Below are positions 1 to 8,332 of a DNA stretch of 64,000 nucleotides, piece by piece. The translations under genes were made by a program, and so were the position numbers. Numbering within the stretch: position 1 is the stretch's first letter; every line of letters begins with the position of its first letter. This DNA comes from Algoriphagus aestuariicola. Its GTDB lineage: Bacteria > Bacteroidota > Bacteroidia > Cytophagales > Cyclobacteriaceae. The notes beneath the pieces were generated by a model. The model ran no database searches, was not told the DNA's origin, and worked only from the letters and a program-made list of their open reading frames with translations. The stretch is from contig NZ_JAFKCW010000001.1 in assembly GCF_017254835.1 (NCBI RefSeq), forward strand, positions 1,477,063-1,541,062, read 5' to 3'.

Positions 1-523
1 GGTTTTCGCCCAGCGCAAACTTGATTGTGCGGGGAGCATCCTGCATGATGATATCGGCGGGATCCGTGGAGCCCCAGCGGTGCTTCAGGGTTGCGTTTTG
101 CCCGCCGACTACATTAGCCGATCCGTGCATGGCGTGGGAAATAGTCACGCCGCCAGCAAGTGCGCGGTAGATTCCTATTTCGTATGGATTGACCATATCT
201 TTCATCCGAACCTCGGCGACGATGGGGGCAGAGGCTTCATTGACGACGTCCAGCGCGACATGCGAATGGGCATCGATGATGCCTGGCATGAGGTATTTAC
301 CACTTGCGTCAATGGTCTGAACGCCAGACGGAGCCGAGAGATTCTGTCCAACTTGCTTGATGATACCGTCCTGAACCAAAACATCCGCATTTTCCAGATT
401 GCCCTTGGTGACGGTGAGAACAGTTGCGTTTTTTATCAGTACGCTACCTTTTGGGGTTTGCGCTTGGGAATAATTCAACCCCATTCCCAACAAAGCAGCA
501 AATATAAAATTGAGCTTTTTCAT
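1..523 (-). CDS. Secreted amidohydrolase, N-terminal part (runs off left edge)
   Basis: The N-terminal 174 residues are in the window; the rest lies beyond base 1. A Sec signal (residues 1-22, ending SQAQ) is followed by the small beta-sandwich of imidazolonepropionase-like amidohydrolases and the motif PGIIDAHSH, with H86 and H88 as the HxH metal ligands of this superfamily. It probably hydrolyses a cyclic amide or dipeptide-like substrate in the periplasm; the substrate cannot be read from the sequence. It starts 4 nt after the stop of the upstream paralogue (528-2222), so the two form an operon. The start ATG is chosen because it immediately precedes the signal peptide. Confidence 0.85.
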   Translation of the reverse strand, partial: MKKLNFIFAALLGMGLNYSQAQTPKGSVLIKNATVLTVTKGNLENADVLVQDGIIKQVGQNLSAPSGVQTIDASGKYLMPGIIDAHSHVALDVVNEASAPIVAEVRMKDMVNPYEIGIYRALAGGVTISHAMHGSANVVGGQNATLKHRWGSTDPADIIMQDAPRTIKFALGEN

Positions 524-527
524 GTTT

Positions 528-2222
528 TTAGAAGGTTAGGCCAGGAGTGGTGAGTTTTGCAGAAAGCGGAAAAGAACCAAATTGAGCTACCGACATGGTT
601 CCTTCCATACTGGTTCCGGATATTTCTCCGGTGATGGTCACCGTGAGGTTGTTTCCTCCTGCGTTGACGTCAAATTCGAAAGTTATAGTTTTTCCGGTGA
701 CTGCTACGTTTTTAATGGGTGCGCTTACTTTGCCGCCACCGGATGGATCGTCGTAGGTAATGGTGCCGGAGTAGTCATCCCCTTCTTTGGCGATGGTTAG
801 CTCACCGCCAGAGGAACCTGCTGGAGTTTCTGAAGTGTATTCCCATAGGCCTTCGACTTTGACGGTACCGTTGTCGGATTTGCCGTTGTCCTTAGGAGTC
901 TTTTTCTTTACTTCATAGTCAAATACATAGCCGTCTGCAACGACATGCTTGATCTGCGCGGATTCTTTGAAAAGTGAATCATTGCTGATGACGAAATTGG
1001 CCATCTTTCCTTTTTCGATGGTTCCAGCCACCCGATTGATTCCAAGAATTTGCGCCGGGTTGACAGTAAGCGCTGCGAGCGCTGCTTTTTCGCTCAGGCC
1101 GTTTTTGACCATGGTTTGGATTGCCTTTAGCGCGTCGCCCGGCTTGGTGTCCATTGTGGAGAAGCCAAATGGAACTCCCGCTTTTTCCAAAAGTGAAGCT
1201 TGCTTGAGAGCCTTGTCGTATGCTTCCTTGACACGATCATATTGCGCTTTGGTGGCAGTGGAGGCACTGTCTGCTTTTTGGCTTTTTATGGCTTTGTCGT
1301 CTGGGATTTCCAGTTTTATCAAAACCGGGGTCCCTGTGCTTTTGATCAGATCGATGACGGATTCATAGTTTTCCAAGCCTGCAAGGATCAACCTGAAGCC
1401 CAATTCTTTTTGTAGTGCCAAAGCCCTTCGAACTTCCAAGTCGCTTGCCGCGGTGAAGACGACGGGAATTTGTTTTTGGACTACCGCTGACATGGCCGTC
1501 TGCGTTGGGGTAACTTCCGGCCTTGATACACCAGCGGCTGAAGCATATAATTTGGAATGATCCAAAGCCAAAGTGGTGTTTTGGTACACATTCCTGAATT
1601 TTGCCATGACGCCTACGGCCGTGGCTGGGTACATGCCGCGAGAGCCCCTGAAGTTTGTCGCCAGGGCGCTGTTTTCACTAAGGACATTGACAGTGCCGGG
1701 ATTGCCCAAAACCAAAATGGAGGCTTTGCCGGGGATCATTCCGCCATCCGGCAGGATTTGGCTGATGGTAAATCCAGCTTTTCTCCAATCGTCTACCTGA
1801 CTCGCTGAGATGGAAAACTGATCCGTGATAGACCTCCATGGTGTAATGCCAGCGATCTCATCTGGCGGTGCGGAGGATACGAAATCTTTGGGACGCTCAG
1901 GATCCTTGGGTTTGGTGATACCGGCCATTCCAGCTCCATCGATGAATCCAGGATAGATGAAGAGCGAGTCTCCGGGAATTACCTGCGCTTCTTTGGGGAG
2001 CTGCAAATTGGCCCCGACACCCAAGATCACGCCATCCCGAAAGAGCACAGTGCCTTTGGTTCCCTCTTGCCCGGGCGATGCAAAAATCGTGGCATTAGTG
2101 ATGGCATAGGTTTCAGTTACTCTCCGCTTGCCTGTTGGGTCGCTTTGGGACCATGCAGTGTGCGAGAGAATACCCGTCAACAGTAAGCCAGCCATTCCTG
2201 CTTTCAGAAATTGTCTTTTCAT
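528..2222 (-). CDS. Secreted amidohydrolase-like protein lacking the HxH metal site, with an extra C-terminal beta domain
   Basis: 564 aa. Signal peptide at 1-26 (TAWSQ), an amidohydrolase scaffold at about 35-450, and an added beta-rich domain at about 455-564 beginning near GLWEYTSE. The family landmark PGxID is present (91-95), but the following HxH of the neighbour is replaced by A97 and M99. Later positions where active members carry His read FTAASD and STMDTKP. The C-terminal scaffold motif (TVNPAQILGI, then GTIEKGKMANFVI) is intact, so the fold should be normal. It is the first gene of a two-gene operon with a predicted active paralogue. It may be a non-catalytic partner or binding protein, or use another chemistry. 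No frameshift or stop is seen, so it is not a pseudogene. Confidence 0.8.
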   Translation of the reverse strand: MKRQFLKAGMAGLLLTGILSHTAWSQSDPTGKRRVTETYAITNATIFASPGQEGTKGTVLFRDGVILGVGANLQLPKEAQVIPGDSLFIYPGFIDGAGMAGITKPKDPERPKDFVSSAPPDEIAGITPWRSITDQFSISASQVDDWRKAGFTISQILPDGGMIPGKASILVLGNPGTVNVLSENSALATNFRGSRGMYPATAVGVMAKFRNVYQNTTLALDHSKLYASAAGVSRPEVTPTQTAMSAVVQKQIPVVFTAASDLEVRRALALQKELGFRLILAGLENYESVIDLIKSTGTPVLIKLEIPDDKAIKSQKADSASTATKAQYDRVKEAYDKALKQASLLEKAGVPFGFSTMDTKPGDALKAIQTMVKNGLSEKAALAALTVNPAQILGINRVAGTIEKGKMANFVISNDSLFKESAQIKHVVADGYVFDYEVKKKTPKDNGKSDNGTVKVEGLWEYTSETPAGSSGGELTIAKEGDDYSGTITYDDPSGGGKVSAPIKNVAVTGKTITFEFDVNAGGNNLTVTITGEISGTSMEGTMSVAQFGSFPLSAKLTTPGLTF

Positions 2223-2310
2223 TCGTTTGGTGGTTATTCTTCAATGAGCAAGCTAGCAAAAGGTCTTTCATCAGAAGGGGGGAATTATTTTTCGGAAACT
2301 ATTTTTTTGA

Positions 2311-2354
2311 CCAGTGGTATGGAACTGGTTCCAAAATGCGTTAATGTGCATTTT
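2311..2354. promoter_or_regulatory. Cluster of inverted repeats in the divergent intergenic region
   Basis: Between the amidohydrolase operon (leftward) and the response-regulator operon (rightward) lie three overlapping dyads: CCAGT/ACTGG (2311-2327), GGAAC-TG-GTTCC (2321-2332) and AAAATGC-N8-GCATTTT (2333-2354). They end about 47 nt upstream of the predicted -33 box of the rightward operon. This is compatible with an operator for a dimeric regulator, but no regulator family can be named. Confidence 0.35.
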
Positions 2355-2400
2355 ATCTACATTGGAGAAAATGGGTGCCTATTACGAGCGGTGCAGCCCC

Positions 2401-2430
2401 TTTGCATTTTGTTGCTACATGCTATCTTTA
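2401..2430 (+). promoter_or_regulatory. Bacteroidota-type promoter for the response regulator/GT2 operon
   Basis: TTTG (2401-2404), an 18-nt spacer and TATCTTTA (2423-2430) match the Bacteroidota primary-sigma consensus TTTG...TAnnTTTG with one mismatch. The same spacing is seen at accA. Transcription would start roughly 15 nt before the ATG at 2451. Confidence 0.55.
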
Positions 2431-2450
2431 AGTCCGCATCACCCCCTGAT

Positions 2451-2810
2451 ATGAAAAAAATTCTGATTATCGAAGACGATAAGCTGATATCCAGTTTGGT
2501 ACAATTCCGATTGAAAAAGGATGGGTACGAGACGCATCACGTCGCTGACGGCAATGAGGGGATCCTGGCAATCGATGCGCTTGATCCCGATTTGATCATT
2601 ACGGACGTGATGATGCCCTTTCGAAGTGGGATAGAAATCATCCACCATGCCAAAAAATACCGGCCCGATACTCCCATTATTGTACTGAGCTCTTTGGGAG
2701 AGGAGGAGCAGGTGGTATTGGAGGCATTCAATTTGGGCGTTTCGGATTTTGTGCCTAAGCCATTTAACCCCAATGAACTGGCGATTCGAGTGAAGCGCGT
2801 ACTTAGGTAA
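2451..2810 (+). CDS. Single-domain response regulator (receiver only)
   Basis: 119 aa, one CheY-like receiver domain and no output domain. It shows the acidic pair (EDD, residues 8-10), the phosphoacceptor Asp in LIITDVMMP, the conserved Ser of VLSS and the KPF lysine near the end. Longer in-frame starts upstream are rejected because the domain begins at once with MKKILIIEDD and a promoter-like sequence lies just before this ATG. It is the first gene of a five-gene run (2451-8234), 6 nt before the HEAT protein. No histidine kinase is adjacent. It probably gates the glycosyltransferase machinery by protein contact, perhaps through the HEAT repeats; that is inference. Confidence 0.9.
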   Translation: MKKILIIEDDKLISSLVQFRLKKDGYETHHVADGNEGILAIDALDPDLIITDVMMPFRSGIEIIHHAKKYRPDTPIIVLSSLGEEEQVVLEAFNLGVSDFVPKPFNPNELAIRVKRVLR

Positions 2811-2816
2811 AATCGC

Positions 2817-4382
2817 ATGAGGAGACTTCTACCCCTACTTCTTATTGGAGTTTTTAGTTTGGTAGGAAAAGTATCCTCTCAGGAAATGGCTGTTCCTACC
2901 CAAAAGCCTGTGCTCATCGAACTCCTCAGAATCCAGCATGAAATTCCAGGGCTTGGCTATTTTTTGCTATTGGAGGATCCCCTTGATTCTACTCTGGTTC
3001 AAAACAGCGGGTTCAAGTGGACTCGCTATGATTCGGGATGGGTCAGCGGGATAAAGGAAGACTTCACGCTCTTGGGAGCTGTGGATTCAGACACTGTTTC
3101 GTCCCGATTGAATTTCACGATACTTTCGGAGCCCGTCGCGGATTCCGTGGCAGTGCAATACATTTCCCAGTTGGTCAGCAGAGGGGATATAGATCTACCG
3201 CTCGCTCAAGATGGGCCTCAGGAAGATTTGGTGTCCTATGCCCTGAAAAGTCCCTACGCCCCGGTGTATGGCAATCGGTTTAGTTTTACTGCTGACCTTA
3301 AGATTTTTATTGTCACGGGGATCATTTTGACCTTCTTTGTTTTCTCGATTTCGATGTTCATTGTCATGTTGGTCGTCAAGTCAAGGAAGAGCAAGAAGGA
3401 GGCTTTGGAAAAAGAGTACGACCAAATGGTGGTGGATCCTTTGACCAATTTGCTCTTTGAAAAAGACCTCGATGAGATTAGGAAAATGACTGAGGCGGAC
3501 TTTGAATCCTTTTTCCCAAAGCATTTATTGCAGGATTTGGTCTACCGTGAGGTATTGATTGACCGGATCATCGGTCTCAACAAGAAAATGAAGGGGGAGT
3601 TTAAGGAAAAACTGAAAACTCTCTACAACCGCCTGGGACTAGCCAAGGTATCGGTTGGAAAAATTAAACTCTCTCAATGGCATATCGTGGCGGAGGGACT
3701 GGTCGAAATCAACGAGATGGACCTCTTCGAATATCTTCCGGAGGTTAAAAATCTCACAAATTCCAGCAATTTCCAGGTTAGGTCCTTGGCGGTCTCTGCA
3801 ATGTTGAACCTTTCGGAAAAATCGGATTTGTCCTTTTTGCGGGATCAGACCTACCCGCTTTCCCAGTGGCAGCAGATGAAATATCTCCGGATCATCAAGT
3901 TTGTGAGCCAACAGCGATCTTTGAAGATCGAGATGCTCTTTGAATCCAAAAACAAGAGTATCAGGATTTTCGGATACAAATTGGTGAGGATATTGGGGCG
4001 GATTGACCTTTTGGAAATGCTCTCGTCCATGGCGCCAAATCTGGAGGATGAGGAAAAAGCCGAACTGTTAAAAACCTATCTAGAACTGGGGGCACATATG
4101 GAAGTTGACTTTGTAAATTCCTGCTTGGAATCCAAAAACCCAAGGTTATTGATGCAGGCCGTCAAAGCGGCAAAGGTTTTGGGAGACGAGAGCACCTTGG
4201 AAATTTTGCTTGGAAAGGTAGCCGAAGAGAGGGAGTTTACGACCAAGCTACAGATAATGAGAAGTATCCATGAACTGGACAAGTCCCGATTTGAGCAGTT
4301 CATTTCGGAATATGGGAATTCAGATTCAGACTTGCTTAGAGTACGAGACCACATCCTAGACCCCCGCTTGGCCAATGTATAG
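2817..4382 (+). CDS. Membrane-anchored HEAT-repeat protein of the glycosyltransferase operon
   Basis: 521 aa. Signal-like N-terminus (1-22, VSSQ), a periplasmic segment of about 140 residues, one strong transmembrane helix (about 161-187), a basic stop-transfer, then about 330 cytoplasmic residues of alpha-helical HEAT-like repeats (for example around VRSLAVSAMLNLSEKSDLSF and KSIRIFGYKLVRILG). HEAT arrays are protein-binding scaffolds. With a receiver protein encoded before it and a GT2 after it, an attractive model is a transmembrane adaptor linking regulator, synthase and periplasmic parts. Its 3' end overlaps the GT2 start by 8 nt. I recognise no named family; the repeat call rests on helix pattern. 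Confidence 0.75.
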   Translation: MRRLLPLLLIGVFSLVGKVSSQEMAVPTQKPVLIELLRIQHEIPGLGYFLLLEDPLDSTLVQNSGFKWTRYDSGWVSGIKEDFTLLGAVDSDTVSSRLNFTILSEPVADSVAVQYISQLVSRGDIDLPLAQDGPQEDLVSYALKSPYAPVYGNRFSFTADLKIFIVTGIILTFFVFSISMFIVMLVVKSRKSKKEALEKEYDQMVVDPLTNLLFEKDLDEIRKMTEADFESFFPKHLLQDLVYREVLIDRIIGLNKKMKGEFKEKLKTLYNRLGLAKVSVGKIKLSQWHIVAEGLVEINEMDLFEYLPEVKNLTNSSNFQVRSLAVSAMLNLSEKSDLSFLRDQTYPLSQWQQMKYLRIIKFVSQQRSLKIEMLFESKNKSIRIFGYKLVRILGRIDLLEMLSSMAPNLEDEEKAELLKTYLELGAHMEVDFVNSCLESKNPRLLMQAVKAAKVLGDESTLEILLGKVAEEREFTTKLQIMRSIHELDKSRFEQFISEYGNSDSDLLRVRDHILDPRLANV

Positions 4383-5838
4383 CTTCTTGTTCTTCTTGAT
4401 TCTCGAGGTAGTTGGGTGGATATTTCTGGCCTTGAGTTTTGGGGTCATTTTGGTTTACATGACCATGATGATCCTCAGTTCGCTGGAATTGCGGGATTAC
4501 CTTCGAAAAAATCAGTTTACGGACTACGGAGACATTATCACGTCTCCGATAGCACCGGGAGTGTCGATGCTGGCGCCTGCTTTCAACGAAGGGCAAACCA
4601 TCGTCCAAAACGTGAAGAGCCTACTCTCGCTTCACTACGGAAAGTTTGAGGTCGTCATCATCAACGACGGTTCCAAGGACGATACCCTAGAAAAACTGAT
4701 CGAATCTTTTGAGCTTGAAAAAACATCATTTGCCTACAACTCGGACATAGAAACCAAGCCGGTGAGGGGAGTGTATAAGTCCCGGAATATGTCCTACCGA
4801 AGACTGGTCGTAATAGACAAAGAAAATGGAGGGAAGGCCGATGCGCTTAATACGGGGATCAATGTGGCTTCAATGGAATTGTTGGCTTGTATAGACGTGG
4901 ATTGCATTCTATCAAGTGACTCGATTTCGCGGATGGTTCGACCATTTATGGAGGAGACCAATCGGAAAGTGATCGCAGTGGGCGGAGTGATCGGTATAGC
5001 CAACAATTGTGATGTGCAAGACGGAACGGTCACGCGCTATCGCGTGCCTGAGTCAATACTGGGGAAATTTCAGGTTGTGGAATATTTCCGGGCGTTTTTG
5101 ATGGGAAGGATGGCGTGGTCAAGGATCAACGCATTGATGCTGATTTCTGGGGCTTTCGGTTTTTTCAGAGCGGACATAGTCCGAAAAGTCGGGGGCTACT
5201 TTCCCAAAACAGTCGGGGAGGATATGGAGCTCGTGGTGAGGATGAGGCGGTATATGCATGAGCAGGGGATTCCTTTCAAGATAGGCTTTGTCCCGGATTT
5301 GCTTTGCTGGACCGAGGTGCCGGAGAGTGAGGAAATTTTGTCCCGGCAACGTAACCGCTGGATGCGAGGGACGATAGAGACCCTGCAGCTGCACAAACAA
5401 ATCAATCTCAATCCCAAGTTTGGCGCCGTCGGGATGTTGACATTTCCATATTGGACTGTTCTGGAAAAAAATGGTCCCATTTTGGAAGTCTTGGGATTGG
5501 TCTATACGCTGGTACTACTGCTTGTTGGTGATTTTAGTGCGCTTTACTTTTTCGCACTGTTGGTCATGATGTATTTGTTGTCCCTGTTGGTTTCCTCATT
5601 CAGCGTGCTTTATGAGCAGCTCGCCTTTAACTACTACAAGGACAAAAAAGACCTTAAAAAGCTAATTTGGACCATTCTGTCTGAGCCATTCGTCATCCAT
5701 CCAAAGGTTGTTTGGTGGGGGATCAAAGGGCATTGGGACTTTGTCAAAGGAAAGGGCGGGTGGGGATCCATGATTCGCCAAGGCTTCAAATCGGCCGAGG
5801 AAAAAAAGGCATTAGAAACCGAATCCAATACCCAATGA
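4375..5838 (+). CDS. Family 2 glycosyltransferase, processive polysaccharide-synthase type
   Basis: 487 aa inner-membrane enzyme. An N-terminal membrane segment (about 5-35) precedes a cytoplasmic GT-A domain with APAFNEG, INDGS (96-100), DVDC (174-177), GED (281-283) and QRNRW (325-329). This is the D,D,D,QxxRW set of processive enzymes such as PgaC, cellulose and hyaluronan synthases. C-terminal membrane helices follow at about 370-425. It should polymerise a beta-linked glycan from a nucleotide sugar and push it across the membrane; the sugar cannot be inferred. It overlaps the HEAT gene by 8 nt and the next gene by ATGA, implying translational coupling. No PilZ domain is visible, so control may come through the receiver/HEAT pair. 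Confidence 0.88.
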   Translation: MYSFLFFLILEVVGWIFLALSFGVILVYMTMMILSSLELRDYLRKNQFTDYGDIITSPIAPGVSMLAPAFNEGQTIVQNVKSLLSLHYGKFEVVIINDGSKDDTLEKLIESFELEKTSFAYNSDIETKPVRGVYKSRNMSYRRLVVIDKENGGKADALNTGINVASMELLACIDVDCILSSDSISRMVRPFMEETNRKVIAVGGVIGIANNCDVQDGTVTRYRVPESILGKFQVVEYFRAFLMGRMAWSRINALMLISGAFGFFRADIVRKVGGYFPKTVGEDMELVVRMRRYMHEQGIPFKIGFVPDLLCWTEVPESEEILSRQRNRWMRGTIETLQLHKQINLNPKFGAVGMLTFPYWTVLEKNGPILEVLGLVYTLVLLLVGDFSALYFFALLVMMYLLSLLVSSFSVLYEQLAFNYYKDKKDLKKLIWTILSEPFVIHPKVVWWGIKGHWDFVKGKGGWGSMIRQGFKSAEEKKALETESNTQ

Positions 5839-7058
5839 GAAAGTTATTGATCGCAACAGGCTTATTTTTTAGTTTTTTGGGGCTCAGAGCTCAGGATTCT
5901 TTCGATCCGGATGAGCTATTGGCGCAGGCACGAACACTCATCCTTGACGATAAATACCAAGAAGGAAGAAAGATTGCATTCAGAGCCTTGGAACGCTATC
6001 CCAATTATGCAGACATATTGATCCTAGTGGGCCGAAGCTATGCTTGGGAAGGAAAGAATGACTCTGCGAATATCTATTTGGAACGTGCTATTGTGGCCTC
6101 TCCGGACTATGCCGATGGATACGTAGCCTATTTGGACAACTTGTTTTGGTCAGAAAACCTATCCAAAGCGGATGAAGTATTGGCTCGCGCGAAGTCCAAT
6201 CTGGGGACGCCAATCCAAGATGAAATCATCTATAGAGAATCCCGGCTGCTATACTATCGCGAGCAGTACAATGAAGCCTACGATCTGGTTGAACCGATTT
6301 TTGATAAGGGGTTCAACCAAGAAGGGCTGCTTGGCTACATGAGAAACTTGGAGCGGATGAAGATGGTCAACGCGGTGGGAGCGACCTACGACTACGATTC
6401 GTTTGAGGGGCAGATAGATCCCTGGCATACCTGGTCTGTCTATGGCAGGACTAGGACTAAACTGACCGGAGCATTGATTGCGAGGGTGACCCAGTCGCTC
6501 AGATATGAAGATTTCGGGACACTGGTCGAGTTGGATGCCTATCCTTCTATAGGTAAAAATGGCTACGCCTATTTGAATGTTGGGGGATCAGGCGCTGGTT
6601 TTTTTCCGAAATTCAGGTTTGGGGCGTCCTACTACCACAATTTGGAGAAGGCTTGGGAAGTAGAGGGAGGCTACCGATATCTGGGATTTTCTTCGGCAAC
6701 ACATATTATTACCGGTTCGGTGGGGAAGTATCTTGGAAACTGGTGGCTGAACGTGCGCCTGAATGTGATTCCGGATGATGCGGGTACCAGTACATCCAGC
6801 CAATTTACGGCACGGTATTACTTTAAGACGGCGGAGGATTTTTTCAGCTTACAGCTGGGCACGGGTGTGTCGCCTGATGAAGAGACCCGGGATCAGTCAC
6901 AATTGTTGAACTCGTACCGGGCAAGATTGGGCTATCAGCAGCTGATTTCCCCCAAATTCATGATCTATGGGTACACAGGCTACAGTCGCGATGAACTGAG
7001 TACGGACAATTTCAGAAACAACATCAACCTTTCTCTGGGATTCGAATACAGATTCTAG
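5835..7058 (+). CDS. TPR plus YaiO-like outer-membrane beta-barrel protein
   Basis: 407 aa. The start at 5835 is preferred over longer in-frame starts because it gives a signal peptide (1-20, GLRAQ) and a stop/start ATGA overlap with the GT2 gene. Residues about 22-180 are tetratricopeptide-like helices (LVGRSYAWEGKNDSANIYLE and neighbours). Residues about 185-407 alternate aromatic and polar strands and end in a terminal Phe (LGFEYRF), as outer-membrane barrels do. This TPR-then-barrel order is that of YaiO-family proteins and, functionally, of PgaA/BcsC exporters. It is the likely outer-membrane exit for the glycan made by the upstream GT2. Confidence 0.82.
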   Translation: MRKLLIATGLFFSFLGLRAQDSFDPDELLAQARTLILDDKYQEGRKIAFRALERYPNYADILILVGRSYAWEGKNDSANIYLERAIVASPDYADGYVAYLDNLFWSENLSKADEVLARAKSNLGTPIQDEIIYRESRLLYYREQYNEAYDLVEPIFDKGFNQEGLLGYMRNLERMKMVNAVGATYDYDSFEGQIDPWHTWSVYGRTRTKLTGALIARVTQSLRYEDFGTLVELDAYPSIGKNGYAYLNVGGSGAGFFPKFRFGASYYHNLEKAWEVEGGYRYLGFSSATHIITGSVGKYLGNWWLNVRLNVIPDDAGTSTSSQFTARYYFKTAEDFFSLQLGTGVSPDEETRDQSQLLNSYRARLGYQQLISPKFMIYGYTGYSRDELSTDNFRNNINLSLGFEYRF

Positions 7059-7070
7059 ACTGAACAATCC

Positions 7071-8234
7071 ATGAAAGAGGAATCGAAAATCTACGTCTAT
7101 CGGCTTTGGCCACTATTCCTTCTTATCGTTGGATTGCCTTTGCTGAGTTTTTTGGTTTGGCTGCTGATGCCAGTTACCGAGTTGGGTATTGTAGTTATCG
7201 ACAAGACGGTGAGGGATGGCAGCTATCAGGAGCATGCAGGGCTATTCTGGACTTTGGAACATCAGAAATACAAAAAGCCCTCTGGGGACAGCTATACTGC
7301 GGCGATGGACTATTTTGGATTTTTTCCGAGCGGAAAATCCGATTTTGGCCAAAGCAGGGATCTGAAAGACAAGTCAGCCGAGGAGATCAGGAAGATGGCC
7401 ACAGAGGCGGATCTGGTCTATGTGGCGGATACCTATGGCGTGTACGAAGGCGACTTTGACAAATCAGCGTCTGTCGAACGAAGTGCGAAGATCTATGGGG
7501 GAATGGATGCATCGGACCTTTTGCTCATCAAGACGACCGTTGAGGAAGGGAGGTCCGTTGTGGTGGAGTTTAACTCAATGGCATCGCCTACGACCAAACA
7601 GATCCGGAACGAGTTCGAAAATCTAATGGGATTGAAGTGGACCGGGTGGATAGGCAGATATTTCGATGAACTGGATACGGCTCTCAATTCCGATATACCA
7701 ACCTGGATGGTTCGTCAATACCAGCGCCAGCACGTGTCCTGGAATCTCAGCGGCCCAGGTCTGATATTCATCAAGGAAAGCGGAGAAATCGAAGCTTTCG
7801 TCTACGAGACCGACTATGACAATAAAGTGCCCTTGATACGTACCCAAAAGGTGAACAAGCATGGATTCAGGCTTCCGGAGGTGGTTCCCTATCCCGACTG
7901 GTTTGATGTGGTGATGATCGAGCGCGACTATGAGGTGATATCCTACTACGATATCAACCCTACAAGTGAGGGGCTGAAGCGGCTCAGAAGTCTGGGCTTG
8001 CCCAGATTCTTTCCGGCAGCTGTTGTAAGAAAATCGGAAAAGGGACGCCACTATTACTTTTCGGGAGATTTCTCGGATATGGATGGCTCTTTTGGATCAC
8101 CCCGGTTTTTTGGGTTGCCTACCTTGTGGCGGGGGCTGTATGTGGCCTCTGATTACTCTGATAGACAGAGTTTTTATTGGAACTATTATTACCCTTTGAT
8201 CAGTCAGGTGTTGGAGAAGGTGGGGGAGGAATGA
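7071..8234 (+). CDS. Membrane-anchored periplasmic protein of the polysaccharide-type operon, unknown function
   Basis: 387 aa, 12 nt after the barrel gene and last in the operon. One N-terminal transmembrane helix (about 11-33) anchors a large extracytoplasmic domain. It has alternating beta/alpha stretches (LGIVVIDKTV, ADLVYVADTYGVY, GRSVVVEFNSMASPT) resembling a class I glutamine-amidotransferase-like or Rossmann-like fold. I see no complete catalytic Cys-His-Glu triad. By position it corresponds to the accessory periplasmic enzymes of synthase-dependent systems (the slot of deacetylase PgaB or hydrolase BcsZ), so it may modify, trim or guide the polymer. It is not a deacetylase by motif. 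Family not recognised. Confidence 0.7.
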   Translation: MKEESKIYVYRLWPLFLLIVGLPLLSFLVWLLMPVTELGIVVIDKTVRDGSYQEHAGLFWTLEHQKYKKPSGDSYTAAMDYFGFFPSGKSDFGQSRDLKDKSAEEIRKMATEADLVYVADTYGVYEGDFDKSASVERSAKIYGGMDASDLLLIKTTVEEGRSVVVEFNSMASPTTKQIRNEFENLMGLKWTGWIGRYFDELDTALNSDIPTWMVRQYQRQHVSWNLSGPGLIFIKESGEIEAFVYETDYDNKVPLIRTQKVNKHGFRLPEVVPYPDWFDVVMIERDYEVISYYDINPTSEGLKRLRSLGLPRFFPAAVVRKSEKGRHYYFSGDFSDMDGSFGSPRFFGLPTLWRGLYVASDYSDRQSFYWNYYYPLISQVLEKVGEE

Positions 8235-8332
8235 AATACTAACCGTTGCCGACGAAGTGGTTGGACAAAAAAAGGTCGTATTTCTACAAAATCAGTTTGC
8301 TGCCCGGTTTTGTTTTTACAATTCTCGATTGC

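Noticed and set aside
2211-2450. N-terminal extension of the response regulator
   Set aside because: The receiver domain begins directly at 2451 and a promoter lies within the extension.
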